36,914 nt of DNA from assembly GCA_903919925.1 (NCBI GenBank), contig CAIXKO010000536.1, forward strand, positions 1-36,914, in the 5' to 3' direction. Under the pieces are notes generated by a model. It was not told where the DNA came from. It searched no databases and saw nothing but the letters and a program-made list of their open reading frames with translations. This DNA is from an uncultured Bacteroidota bacterium (GTDB taxonomy: Bacteria; Bacteroidota; Bacteroidia; Bacteroidales; UBA12481). Positions 1-9,641 of this stretch are shown one piece after another (the stretch's first letter is position 1; every line of letters begins with the position of its first letter). A program made the translations under genes and the position numbers.

Positions 1-372
1 AAAATATATTTCAGTTTATTGATTTTTACAGCCTCTGCAATTGCCTTCGGTCCATCGAGTAAAACCAATGTGCCGGATGCTCTGGTTATTGCAAATTGCG
101 ATAATATCCGCATTTCTTCGCCCGACAAGGCACTGGTTAAAATCTTTAAAAGGGCACAAATCACCTCCCATGGTTCTGTTGGCAAAGACAATGATCCGGT
201 AGGTCCCTGGTATGAAGCAGCTCTGCCTAATCGGGAGGTATTCTGTATCCGTGATGTCAGCCATCAGTGTATAGGTGCCGAAATTCTTTGGCAGGGGAAA
301 CAGAACCTGAACATCAGTGTAAATGGGAAAACCGCTGTAACAGCGGAAGCAGGTAAGACGGTTTTGGATTGA
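1..372 (+). pseudogene. Truncated secreted glycosidase-like gene (probable six-hairpin type), N-terminal region joined to a short C-terminal tail; start codon lies just outside the window
   Basis: Frame 1 is open from base 1 and reads KIYFSLLIFTASAIAFG, a signal peptide, then ...DPVGPWYEAALPNREVFCIRDVSHQCIGAEILWQGKQNLN, then abruptly ISVNGKTAVTAEAGKTVLD*. The first part looks like the start of a large glycosidase and the second like the end of one, with no catalytic domain between. Confidence 0.5.
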
Positions 373-379
373 AAAGGTC

Positions 380-387
380 TACCTTTG
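380..387 (+). promoter_or_regulatory. Possible Bacteroidetes -7 element (TAnnTTTG) upstream of the yedF-selD pair
   Basis: TACCTTTG at 380-387 matches TAnnTTTG; about 50 nt upstream of the ATG at 438. No convincing -33 TTTG at the right spacing. Confidence 0.25.
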
Positions 388-437
388 GCGACTCAATATC
401 TATTCGAAGTGGAAACAATAACAACCAGAATTAATAA

Positions 438-1046
438 ATGAAAATTGTAGATGCCAAGGGACTTAAATGCCCGATGCCGCTGATCCTGACCAAAAGGGCA
501 CTATTGGAAATTGAACAGGATGAAACGCTGGAGATTCTGATCGATAATGAGATATCGGTTAAAAATGTAAGCCGCTTCCTGGAGGAGCATCAGATGCAAG
601 TTGGCACTGAAAACCTGGACGGGCTTTACCGGCTCACCGTTTGCAAAACGGGAGTGATAGCTGAACAAACCCGTGCAGAAGAGTATTGCGAAACCCCTCA
701 ACCAGATCCGTCAAACTACATCATCAGCTTTCAAAAGAATATCCGGGGCGAGGGGTCAGATGAACTGGGATCGCGCCTGATTCAACTGTTTATCAATACC
801 CTTCCTGATATCGATCACAAGCCAAATGTGATTGTTTTTCTGAACAGTTGCGTGTTCCTCACGCTTATGGACTCTGTTGTTTTGGAGCCTCTGAAAAGGC
901 TCGAAATCGAGGGTGTCAGAATACTTGTTTGCGGCAACTGCCTCGACTATTTTCAAAAAAAGGAGGAACTGGCGGTTGGTATCGTATCCAATATGTATGA
1001 GATCATGAGTTTGATGTCGGATTCGCCGAAAGTTCTTTATCCCTGA
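438..1046 (+). CDS. yedF: YedF-like selenium metabolism protein (TusA/SirA-like domain plus DsrE-like domain)
   Basis: N-terminal MKIVDAKGLKCPMPLILTKRAL contains the TusA CPxP motif; a second DsrE-like half follows; immediately upstream of selD. Confidence 0.85.
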   Translation: MKIVDAKGLKCPMPLILTKRALLEIEQDETLEILIDNEISVKNVSRFLEEHQMQVGTENLDGLYRLTVCKTGVIAEQTRAEEYCETPQPDPSNYIISFQKNIRGEGSDELGSRLIQLFINTLPDIDHKPNVIVFLNSCVFLTLMDSVVLEPLKRLEIEGVRILVCGNCLDYFQKKEELAVGIVSNMYEIMSLMSDSPKVLYP

Positions 1047-1052
1047 TTTACG

Positions 1053-2096
1053 ATGAGTACTTTCGATTTATTAAGTACCGTTGAGTATGGGGGATGTTCG
1101 GCGAAACTTCCGGCTGCTGAGCTGAGCAGGGTGTTAGAGGGACTTCCGCTCACCCCGGATGACAATATCCTGGTGGGAATCGAAACGCATGATGATGCTG
1201 GTGTTTACCGTATCAGCTCGGAACTTGCCCTCATACAAACCACCGATTTCTTTGGTCCGGTTTGCTCCGATCCGTTCGACTTTGGCCAGATTGCTGCTGC
1301 CAATGCACTGAGTGATGTGTATGCCATGGGAGGGGAGGTGCTAACCGCATTGAACATTGTAGCCTTTCCGGCTGATGTGCCGCTGGAGATACTGCGGGAA
1401 ATTCTCAGGGGAGGTATCGAAAAAGTTAAGGAAGCGGGTGGGGTGATACTTGGTGGTCACACTATTGTGGATGAGGTGCCCAAATACGGATTGGCTGTTA
1501 CCGGCACCATTCATCCGGATCGGATTGCTACCAACGCTGCCGCAAAGGCCGGTGAAGTGCTGATCCTTACCAAGCCCATCGGTGCTGGAATCATCATGGC
1601 AGGAAGGCGGATCCGGGAGATCGGCGATATTCCTTATCAGGTGGTGATTGATAGCATGAAACAGCTCAATAAGGGGGGCGCCGTGGTGATGCGAAAGTAC
1701 GGCATACGCAGTGCCACTGATATTACAGGATTCGGTTTAGCCGGGCATGCACTGAAAATGGCTAAAGCATCGGGGGTAACTATCAGGATTTTCCCCGCTG
1801 AGGTTCCGGTATTCGAAGGGACAATGGATCTGCTTAATCTTGGCTGCATCCCGGGAGCCTGCTTCCGCAACCTGGAATATGTGGAGACCGATGCCACTTT
1901 TGGGGAAGATTTGAACTACGAACAAAAAATGCTCGTTATGGATGCACAAACATCCGGAGGGTTGCTGATTTGCTGTGATCCTGACCACGTTCGTGATATT
2001 CTGCTGGAGTTAGCCGAATCCGGGTTTATGAGGTCATCGGTGGTGGGGGAGGTTTTGCCCTTTAATGGCAAGCACCTGTTTGTATCCAATTTGTAA
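1053..2096 (+). CDS. selD: Selenide, water dikinase (selenophosphate synthetase)
   Basis: GGCSAK N-terminal Cys...Lys motif, TTDFFGPVCSDPFDFGQIAAANALSDVYAMGG, LGGHTI, GFGLAGHALKMA and TSGGLLI signatures of SelD. Confidence 0.93.
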   Translation: MSTFDLLSTVEYGGCSAKLPAAELSRVLEGLPLTPDDNILVGIETHDDAGVYRISSELALIQTTDFFGPVCSDPFDFGQIAAANALSDVYAMGGEVLTALNIVAFPADVPLEILREILRGGIEKVKEAGGVILGGHTIVDEVPKYGLAVTGTIHPDRIATNAAAKAGEVLILTKPIGAGIIMAGRRIREIGDIPYQVVIDSMKQLNKGGAVVMRKYGIRSATDITGFGLAGHALKMAKASGVTIRIFPAEVPVFEGTMDLLNLGCIPGACFRNLEYVETDATFGEDLNYEQKMLVMDAQTSGGLLICCDPDHVRDILLELAESGFMRSSVVGEVLPFNGKHLFVSNL

Positions 2097-2129
2097 TATT
2101 AAAGTCCATCCTAAAACTTATCAATTCGT

Positions 2130-4682
2130 ATGAAAAAACTGATTCTGGTTGCTTTTTCCGTCATCCTGGCGGTCGCTACCTTTGGTGGATGCAAGTTGAT
2201 ATCTCATGAAAGTGCCGTGGTTGTTTACCCTCAGCAGGCAGGGCCTCAAGAGGAGTTTGCAGCCAGAGAGCTACAGCGGTATTTCTACTTACGGACAGGG
2301 ATCCTTGCCGATCTGGTACGGAGTGACACAGTACCTTCGGGGTTCAACCATAGTTTTATTCTGGGTAACAAAAACTCAGATTTATTCAGAGGCCTGACTG
2401 ATTCGGATGATATTCTGAGGTATTCGGGCAACCTGGGTGCCGATTGTTTTTTCATCAAATCGTATACATTGCCAAAGGGCAGGCAACAGGTAATTGCCGG
2501 TGGCGATGGAATGGGTACTCTGTATGGGGTATACCGGTTGCTGGAAAGCACGGGTATTCGTTACAGCATTGACGGCGATGTGCTGCCCGATGAAAAGTTT
2601 GATCCCGATCTTCTTGCGGTCAACGAAACCGGGAATCCGAGGTTCGGCAAACGCGGACTGCAGCCTTTCCATGATTTCAATGTGGGTCCGGATTGGTGGA
2701 ACCTTACCGATTACCATGCTGTGTTGTCGCAAATGGCCAAGTTACGGATGAACATCATCGGGTTCCACACTTATCCAAGCTGGAACAAGTCGGCCGGACC
2801 TGAAGCCAATGTATGGATCGGGTTACCTGAGGATGTTGACTCACAAGGCGATGTAAAAACCGGCTTTGAGGCCGGTGTGGTTACCACGCGCCGGGGTTGG
2901 GAGGTTAAGCCGTTCCCCACCGGTGAATATGCCTCCGGGGCGGGCCTCTTATTTGAGGGCGACGAATACGGTCCGGATTACTTGCTCGACTGCCTGGATT
3001 GGCCCAGGAATGAAAAGGATGCCGTAGCCATGTTTAACCGTTACGGCGATTTCCAGCAGCGGGTTTTTGCGGATGCCCGGTCAATGGGTATCAGCGTTTG
3101 CACTGGTACGGAACTTCCACTTGGGATTCCGCCGATGCTGGCCTCGGGGCTGAAGTCGAAGAATCTGAATCCGGACGATCCGGAGGTGATCGGGAAATTG
3201 TACGAGGGAATGTTTCTCCGGATCAATCGAAAAACTCCGGTGGATTATTTCTGGTTTTGGATGCCCGAGATCTGGCTTTGGTCGGAACCTGGCTGTGCAG
3301 GCTGGGAGATCACCACAGAGAAGAATGTACAACGCGATATTAAGCTAATCCAATCCGCAGCTGAAAAAACCGGCATCACCTCCGGATTCGCTACCAGTGC
3401 ATGGAGGCTGGGAACAGTGAAGAATCCCCGCTGGACGGATGAAAATACCCCGAAAAGCTGGGCCATGTCGTCCATCAATACCAGCGGTGGAGCCGATCCG
3501 GTTGAGAAATATTATGGGGAAAATATGGGCAGGCCAAAGTGGGTGATCGGTTGGGCAGAGGATGACGGAGCTGCTGGAGCCCATTGCTGCACTGCCTGGG
3601 ACGTTCAATTCTGGGTAGAGCGGATGTTTGTTAATTCAGCCGATGCATTCAAATATAAATGCGAAGGGATGATGGCTATCCATTGGCGCACTGCCTCCAT
3701 TGCACCCAATATTTCGGCCCTTTCCCAAGCCGGATGGCGCTTTATCGCCCCAGGAACAGAAAACTCACCAGATCTGGGTGTGGCTCACAACCTTCCTCAA
3801 TTCTGGGAAAGTTGGGGTAGCTCGATGTTCGGCAACGAGGTGGGAGCCCGGGCCGGACGGATTTTGCAAAAATTCGACGGCTGCCACCAAACCCTCAACC
3901 GCCTGATTAATGACGGCTGCAGAACCACCGATAAAAGCATCCTCGATCTGTTTGCACCGCTCCAGGAATTTCAGGCGCTTGAAAAAGAGATCATTGGGAC
4001 CAGTAATAAGGAGAGATTCGATTATTGGTTTAATTATTTAGATGCCAGTCGTTTGCGGGTAACTACCTGGGTTCTTTCCTCCCGACTCGATTCAATCATG
4101 AGCAAGGCAGTAACCCTCACCAATAAGGAGGAGAGACTCCGGTTCACCAGGGATAAGGCGCTACCTGCACGAATCGGGCTGGCCAGATCGTGGGAACAAA
4201 TGATAGGTGCATACCTCAACTGCGCAAAGTCGACCGGAGAGGTTGGAACGATAACCAGCATCGAGAGCGGCAACCGGAAAAGGATTCTCCACAAGCAGGA
4301 TTCTTTGATTACAGGAATTCTGGGAATTCCGCTTCCGGCCGAGGCTTCCGTGAATACTGGCTATAGCGGTAAGTCGCGAATATTTATCTCATCGGTATGC
4401 ACTTCCTGGAAAGCAGGAGAACCCATGGAAATCCGCCCATTCGTGCTATCGCAGGAGGAATGCAAGAAAGTCAGCCTGTATTGGAGACCATTGGGAAAAG
4501 GCAGTTACTCCAGGGTTGAGGCCGGGCACAGGGCGCGTAATGCCTGGCGGGTGAATCTGCCAGAGAGCTCTGTAGGCTGTGTGGAATACTATATAGAGGC
4601 CAGCCTGGCCAATGGCAAAAAGATCCGTTATCCAGCAACATCCCCTGAAATCAATAGCACGGTCGTTTTTCGGAAAGATTGA
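2130..4682 (+). CDS. Lipoprotein glycoside hydrolase-like protein with alpha-glucuronidase (GH67-like)/GH20 domain-2-like N-terminus
   Basis: Lipobox FGGC; VVVYPQQAGPQEEFAARELQRYFYLRTG..., GGDGMGTLYGVYRLLESTGIRY, typical of the N-terminal domain that precedes GH67/GH20/GH84-type barrels; central barrel-like region YFWFWMPEIWLWSEPG. Exact family not resolved. Confidence 0.6.
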   Translation: MKKLILVAFSVILAVATFGGCKLISHESAVVVYPQQAGPQEEFAARELQRYFYLRTGILADLVRSDTVPSGFNHSFILGNKNSDLFRGLTDSDDILRYSGNLGADCFFIKSYTLPKGRQQVIAGGDGMGTLYGVYRLLESTGIRYSIDGDVLPDEKFDPDLLAVNETGNPRFGKRGLQPFHDFNVGPDWWNLTDYHAVLSQMAKLRMNIIGFHTYPSWNKSAGPEANVWIGLPEDVDSQGDVKTGFEAGVVTTRRGWEVKPFPTGEYASGAGLLFEGDEYGPDYLLDCLDWPRNEKDAVAMFNRYGDFQQRVFADARSMGISVCTGTELPLGIPPMLASGLKSKNLNPDDPEVIGKLYEGMFLRINRKTPVDYFWFWMPEIWLWSEPGCAGWEITTEKNVQRDIKLIQSAAEKTGITSGFATSAWRLGTVKNPRWTDENTPKSWAMSSINTSGGADPVEKYYGENMGRPKWVIGWAEDDGAAGAHCCTAWDVQFWVERMFVNSADAFKYKCEGMMAIHWRTASIAPNISALSQAGWRFIAPGTENSPDLGVAHNLPQFWESWGSSMFGNEVGARAGRILQKFDGCHQTLNRLINDGCRTTDKSILDLFAPLQEFQALEKEIIGTSNKERFDYWFNYLDASRLRVTTWVLSSRLDSIMSKAVTLTNKEERLRFTRDKALPARIGLARSWEQMIGAYLNCAKSTGEVGTITSIESGNRKRILHKQDSLITGILGIPLPAEASVNTGYSGKSRIFISSVCTSWKAGEPMEIRPFVLSQEECKKVSLYWRPLGKGSYSRVEAGHRARNAWRVNLPESSVGCVEYYIEASLANGKKIRYPATSPEINSTVVFRKD

Positions 4683-4816
4683 AAGCTGGCTGGGAAGCTC
4701 CTCCCTTCCTGAGCAAAATATCAAATGATAAATTTATTTCCCTGCCGATAGGTGTATCTGGCCCTAAGTGGATATTACTATATGTTTAATGGTTAAAACA
4801 AAAGGTAGTTTGGAAA

Positions 4817-4848
4817 TTGTGACAGTCTTTATCTGATGAATATTTTTG
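4817..4848 (+). promoter_or_regulatory. Putative Bacteroidetes sigma-A promoter (TTG-N21-TAnnTTTG)
   Basis: TTG at 4817-4819, TATTTTTG at 4841-4848, spacing 21 nt. AT-rich context, so chance matches are possible. Confidence 0.4.
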
Positions 4849-4882
4849 CTCACATAGGTTTTTTTAGTATTTAGGTTAGAAA

Positions 4883-4920
4883 AGTGGTTCTCCTTAATTG
4901 GGGAACTACTTTTTTTTTTT
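4883..4920 (+). terminator. Intrinsic terminator between the glycosidase gene and fecR-like gene
   Basis: AGTGGTTCTCC-TTAATT-GGGGAACTACT stem (11 bp with two G:T pairs) followed by ten T. Confidence 0.8.
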
Positions 4921-4967
4921 GAAGTGACGGGATAGATTGTATTAATATAATATTGAATATCAGCTGA

Positions 4968-6023
4968 ATGGCAAACATTGAATTTGATAGTGAGAAAATT
5001 GAGCAGTTTTTCAAAGCTGATTCCCCGGGTAAGGATGAATCCTACATAAATGAAGTTTTTTGCGACAATACCAAAGAGAGAGAATTAAGGAAGCTTTTAT
5101 CGCGGCAGTTCAGTGAAGTTTTGCCGGACGAAAAAGCTGATAGTAAGAATCTTGACCATATCCTGTACAAGATTCATTACGACATAAACACCAGGCTGGC
5201 AAATCAAAAGGGTTTTAATTGGAATATTATAATGCATTGGGTATCAAGTATAGTAGCCGCAATCCTACTTCCATTGGTTATTTTTATGGGCATTAGAAAT
5301 CAAAAGGAAACTTTACTTAAAAAAGACACTTGGGTTGAAATCAAGGCACCTGCCTGGACCCGTGCGCAATTCAGTCTGCCTGACGGCACCACGGGCTGGC
5401 TGAATAGCAAATCCAGTATAAAATATAGTGGAAATTTCAATGCCGACCGGCAGCTTTCACTTGACGGTGAAGCTTTTTTTGATGTATTTCAGGATAAGAA
5501 ACGCCCGTTTATTGTGCATACTCCTGAAATAAATGTTCAGGTAATGGGAACCCGCTTTAATATAGCTTCTTATCAGGACGAAAAAACGGCAGAGGTAGTT
5601 CTTGAGGAAGGGGTACTGGTTTTTAGTGATAATGAGATGAAGAAATCGTACCTCATGAAACCCAATGACCTTGTTACCTATAACAAAGCCCGTAAGCAGT
5701 TTTCAACCGAAGTGGTACAACCTCAGAAATATATTTCATGGAAAGATGGCAGACTGGTGTTCCGCAATGATCCGCTTGATGTAATTGCCAGACGATTGGA
5801 GAGATGGTATAATATTGATGTAGAGCTAAATGTGAGTTCACCCGAAGATATCAGGTGGCGGGCAACCTTTGTGGATGATAGCCTTGAAGAGGTTCTGAAA
5901 TTACTGAATCGAAGTTTACATGTTGATTATAAAATGGAGAAAAGGGATTTAAAGTCTGATGAAACATTTACTAAAACGAAGGTGATCCTTTCTTTTAAAA
6001 ATACTAAACCTTTAAAAAAATAA
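4968..6023 (+). CDS. FecR-family anti-sigma factor / transmembrane sensor
   Basis: Single TM segment (WVSSIVAAILLPLVIFMGI), FecR domain motifs SLPDGTTGWLNSKSSIKYSGNF..RQLSLDGEAFFDV and PFIVHTPEINVQVMGTRFNI; directly precedes susC. Confidence 0.92.
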   Translation: MANIEFDSEKIEQFFKADSPGKDESYINEVFCDNTKERELRKLLSRQFSEVLPDEKADSKNLDHILYKIHYDINTRLANQKGFNWNIIMHWVSSIVAAILLPLVIFMGIRNQKETLLKKDTWVEIKAPAWTRAQFSLPDGTTGWLNSKSSIKYSGNFNADRQLSLDGEAFFDVFQDKKRPFIVHTPEINVQVMGTRFNIASYQDEKTAEVVLEEGVLVFSDNEMKKSYLMKPNDLVTYNKARKQFSTEVVQPQKYISWKDGRLVFRNDPLDVIARRLERWYNIDVELNVSSPEDIRWRATFVDDSLEEVLKLLNRSLHVDYKMEKRDLKSDETFTKTKVILSFKNTKPLKK

Positions 6024-6162
6024 TACTAATACATCTGCCTATGAAACAGCCTTTTATCAGTTTTTAAAAGCAAAAGCAGGAAAGCGTTGAAGCCGCCTCC
6101 CTGCCATATTGCTAAGTTACTATTGTTAAATAATAACCTAAATTTTAAAACATTACAAAAGT

Positions 6163-9100
6163 ATGAAAAAGAATTTTGATCTATGGGTGCATTCACACCC
6201 GGCATTAAAAAAGCTAATTATGGAACTTAAGATTGCCTTTCTCCTGATTTCGATCAGTGTTTCTACTCTCCTGGCAAACCCAACCTATTCCCAAACAGCA
6301 AAAGTTTCGCTGGATATGGGGAAAAAGAGTGTGGAACAGGTTATGGATGAGATTGAACGCCAAAGTGAGTTTTATTTCATCTTCAATCAGAAGCAGGTTG
6401 ACGTTGGCAGAATCGTGAGTATTCAATCGGAAAACCAACTGATTACCGCTATTCTTCCGGAGTTATTCAATGGAACCAATGTGAATTATGTGGTGTTAGA
6501 CAGAAAGATTCTGTTAACCACCGATCCACTGGAGAACCGTCTAATTTCTTTAGCAACAGAAGATGAGCCGCAGCTGAAAAGAATTACCGGCACCGTGAAG
6601 GACCAAAATGGAGCCGCACTTCCAGGAGTCAACGTTTATATTAGCGGAACCTCTCAAGGTACCGCAACTGATATGGCTGGCAAGTACAGTATTGAAGTTC
6701 CTGACGGGGCCAAAAGTCTGATGTTTTCGTTTGTCGGAATGGAATCCAAGGAAGTGGCTATCGGAGCATTGACTGTGATTAATGTGATTATGACGGAAAC
6801 GGCAATTGGCATGGATGGGGTGGTGGTGGTTGGTTATGGGGTTCAGAAAAAGGCCAATTTAACGGGTGCGGTTGGGCAGGTTACCAGTAAGGTATTGGAA
6901 AACCGGTATATGCAAAATGCAGGCCAGGGCTTGCAGGGCACGGTTGGGAACTTAAACATTATTACTAATCCTGGCGACCCCGGAAAAATCGGACAGGGAG
7001 CATCTTATCAGATCAGGGGACAAGGTAGTATTTCAGGTGGTGCCCCACTTGTTCTTATTGACGGTGTCCAGGGTGACTTAAACCAACTTAACCCAAGTGA
7101 TATTGAAAGTATTTCAGTATTGAAGGATGCCGCTTCAGCCGCTATATATGGTGCAAGGGCTACTTATGGGGTCATGCTTGTAACTACAAAGAAAGGTTCA
7201 GTTCGCAAAACCACCGTATCTGTAAACAGTTCCGTTTCATCCAGTTCGATCACAAAATTTCCGAATGTGGTAAATTCACCGAAGTATGCAGAGGTCATGA
7301 ATGCAGCTTCCAAAAATGCAGGGATAGCAGATTATTTCCCGCCGGAACAACTTGCCAGAATTCAGCAATACTTTAATAATCCCGGAAGCATTCCCACTAC
7401 GATTCCTGATCCTACTGATCCGTCCAAATGGAGCTATGCTTCGGGTAATGATAATATTAATTACCAGAGGATTTATTATAAGGATCAAATGTTCAGCAAC
7501 AAAAATGATGTAGCGGTCAGTGGTGGCACTGGAGCTACCGATTATCGTTTTTCGTTGGGATATTTGAACCAGGATGGTGTTTATGCTTTTGGCCAGGATG
7601 TTTTCAAACGATACAACATTTTGGGAAATGTGAACACCCAGCTGACCAAATGGATGAAGTTCAAGTTCCAGACCATGTACAATAAGGGAGTAACCGACGA
7701 ACCCTATGAGTATGCAGGTAATATGGGTAACTATTTCCATACCGCCTTTACCCGTCAGCCTCAATGGGCATTATATGACCCCAATGGCCATCCTATGTGG
7801 ACTTCACAAATTCAGTACTTTGAAGGTGCAAGGCGCGTCACTAAAAATGATGAAATGAAAATTGTTGGTGAAGTAATTATTGAGCCGGTTACGGGATGGA
7901 AAATTAATTCGAGATACTCCTGGGATAAACAAATTGAAGATGGCGTGGGACATGAGGCAAAATTATATGCATATACTGTCCAAAATACGCCATACTCAAT
8001 TTTTCCTAACAACTCAGTAACCAAATCCAATTCAACAAAAGATTATAACAGCTTTGAGGTTTTCTCTTCCTACGATAAAGAATTTGGCGGTCATTCCATA
8101 ACATTGCTCGCAGGCGGACAAATAGAGAATTATTATGCTAATAGTATTGGCGGCTATGTGCCGAATCTTGTAACCGACGACATACCTTCATTGAATACCG
8201 GTACAGGGAAGAAGAACACCTGGGATGCCATCGACGAATGGATGAATATGGGGTATTTCGGTCGTGTAAATTACAACTACATGGGGAAATATTTAATTGA
8301 GGCAAATATAAGATACGATGGTACTTCAAAGTTCCCGGATGGAAAACGCTGGGGATTGTTCCCGTCGGTATCCGCTGGATGGAATATTGCCAAGGAGAAT
8401 TTCTTTAAAGTTGAAAAGATAGACAATTTGAAGATAAGGGCTTCTTACGGTTCTTTAGGTAATCAGCAGGTTGGCAATTACCTCTTCTTCTCAAAGGTGC
8501 CAATTTATTCCAATCTGGGCTGGATTTTGAGCGGCGACAGACCCTATTATATAGGTGCTCCCGGTTTGGTCAGTAATAATCTGACCTGGGAAACGGCTAA
8601 CACGCTTGATTTTGGAATGGATTTGTCCGCCTTCAAAAACCGTTTGGATTTTAGTTTTGACTGGTACAGCCGTCAAACCCTGGATATGATTGGCCCTGCC
8701 AATGCATTGCCTTCTGTATTAGGGGTGTCGGTGCCCAGAACGAACAATGCTGATATGGTCACCAAAGGATTTGAAGCATCCATTGGCTGGAAAGACAGGG
8801 CCAGTGATGATTTCCAATATTCAATTTCATTTAATCTATCTGACTATGTTTCTAAAATTACCAGGTACAATAATCCTAACAAGCTCCTTTCCACCTATTA
8901 TGAAGGGATGACCCTGGGAGAAATCTGGGGGTATGAAACGGTAGGCATCATTCAAACCGATGAGCAATTGGCTAACATGGCCGACCAAAAGAAATTCATC
9001 AACAGTAATCCATGGAAAAAGGGAGATATTGAATACAAGGACTTAAACGGCGATAAAGTAATTTCTCCTGGTAAAAGTACTTTAGATGATCCGGGAGATA

Positions 9101-9615
9101 GAAAAGTGATCGGGAATAGCACTCCCAGATATTCATTTGGATTAATTTTAGGTTGCAACTGGAAAGGGTTTGACTTTAGTATGTTTTGGCAAGGTATCAT
9201 GAAAAGGGATATTTGGTTGGGCGACATACCTTTCTTTGGCATTACCGGGAGTTGGACACAACAGGTATATGAGACGACAACCGATTATTGGAGCCCGGAA
9301 AATACAGATGCATATTTTGCACGGCCATATGCCACTGGTGAAATAACTAAAAACCAACGGCCTCAAACAAGGTTCCTGCAAAGTGCAGCGTATACGCGTT
9401 TGAAAAATATTCAATTGGGTTATACTCTTCCGGACCATATCCTGAAATCATTAAAAATTCAAAAGATCAGGGTATATCTGAACGGGGAAAATCTTCTGAC
9501 CTTCTCGCCGATAGATGAAAATTTCGACCCTGAAAGAATAGGCGGCAGCTGGGGTAACGGGAAAACCTATCCTCTTTTCCGGACTGTAACCGCCGGTATA
9601 AATATTGAATTCTAA
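6163..9615 (+). CDS. SusC-like TonB-dependent outer-membrane transporter with N-terminal STN (secretin/TonB short) domain
   Basis: STN region VEQVMDEIERQSEFYFIFNQKQV, carboxypeptidase-regulatory-like domain TGTVKDQNGAALPGVNVYISGTSQGTATDMAGKYSIEVP, plug VLIDGVQGDLNQLNPSDIESISVLKDAASAAIYGARATYGVMLVTTKKG, C-terminal aromatic strand ending NIEF. Confidence 0.97.
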   Translation: MKKNFDLWVHSHPALKKLIMELKIAFLLISISVSTLLANPTYSQTAKVSLDMGKKSVEQVMDEIERQSEFYFIFNQKQVDVGRIVSIQSENQLITAILPELFNGTNVNYVVLDRKILLTTDPLENRLISLATEDEPQLKRITGTVKDQNGAALPGVNVYISGTSQGTATDMAGKYSIEVPDGAKSLMFSFVGMESKEVAIGALTVINVIMTETAIGMDGVVVVGYGVQKKANLTGAVGQVTSKVLENRYMQNAGQGLQGTVGNLNIITNPGDPGKIGQGASYQIRGQGSISGGAPLVLIDGVQGDLNQLNPSDIESISVLKDAASAAIYGARATYGVMLVTTKKGSVRKTTVSVNSSVSSSSITKFPNVVNSPKYAEVMNAASKNAGIADYFPPEQLARIQQYFNNPGSIPTTIPDPTDPSKWSYASGNDNINYQRIYYKDQMFSNKNDVAVSGGTGATDYRFSLGYLNQDGVYAFGQDVFKRYNILGNVNTQLTKWMKFKFQTMYNKGVTDEPYEYAGNMGNYFHTAFTRQPQWALYDPNGHPMWTSQIQYFEGARRVTKNDEMKIVGEVIIEPVTGWKINSRYSWDKQIEDGVGHEAKLYAYTVQNTPYSIFPNNSVTKSNSTKDYNSFEVFSSYDKEFGGHSITLLAGGQIENYYANSIGGYVPNLVTDDIPSLNTGTGKKNTWDAIDEWMNMGYFGRVNYNYMGKYLIEANIRYDGTSKFPDGKRWGLFPSVSAGWNIAKENFFKVEKIDNLKIRASYGSLGNQQVGNYLFFSKVPIYSNLGWILSGDRPYYIGAPGLVSNNLTWETANTLDFGMDLSAFKNRLDFSFDWYSRQTLDMIGPANALPSVLGVSVPRTNNADMVTKGFEASIGWKDRASDDFQYSISFNLSDYVSKITRYNNPNKLLSTYYEGMTLGEIWGYETVGIIQTDEQLANMADQKKFINSNPWKKGDIEYKDLNGDKVISPGKSTLDDPGDRKVIGNSTPRYSFGLILGCNWKGFDFSMFWQGIMKRDIWLGDIPFFGITGSWTQQVYETTTDYWSPENTDAYFARPYATGEITKNQRPQTRFLQSAAYTRLKNIQLGYTLPDHILKSLKIQKIRVYLNGENLLTFSPIDENFDPERIGGSWGNGKTYPLFRTVTAGINIEF

Positions 9616-9641
9616 TAATAACCTAATAAATAGTATTTATT

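Noticed and set aside
7276-7764. 162-aa minus-strand ORF inside susC
   Set aside because: Antisense to a clear SusC coding region with no recognisable domain.
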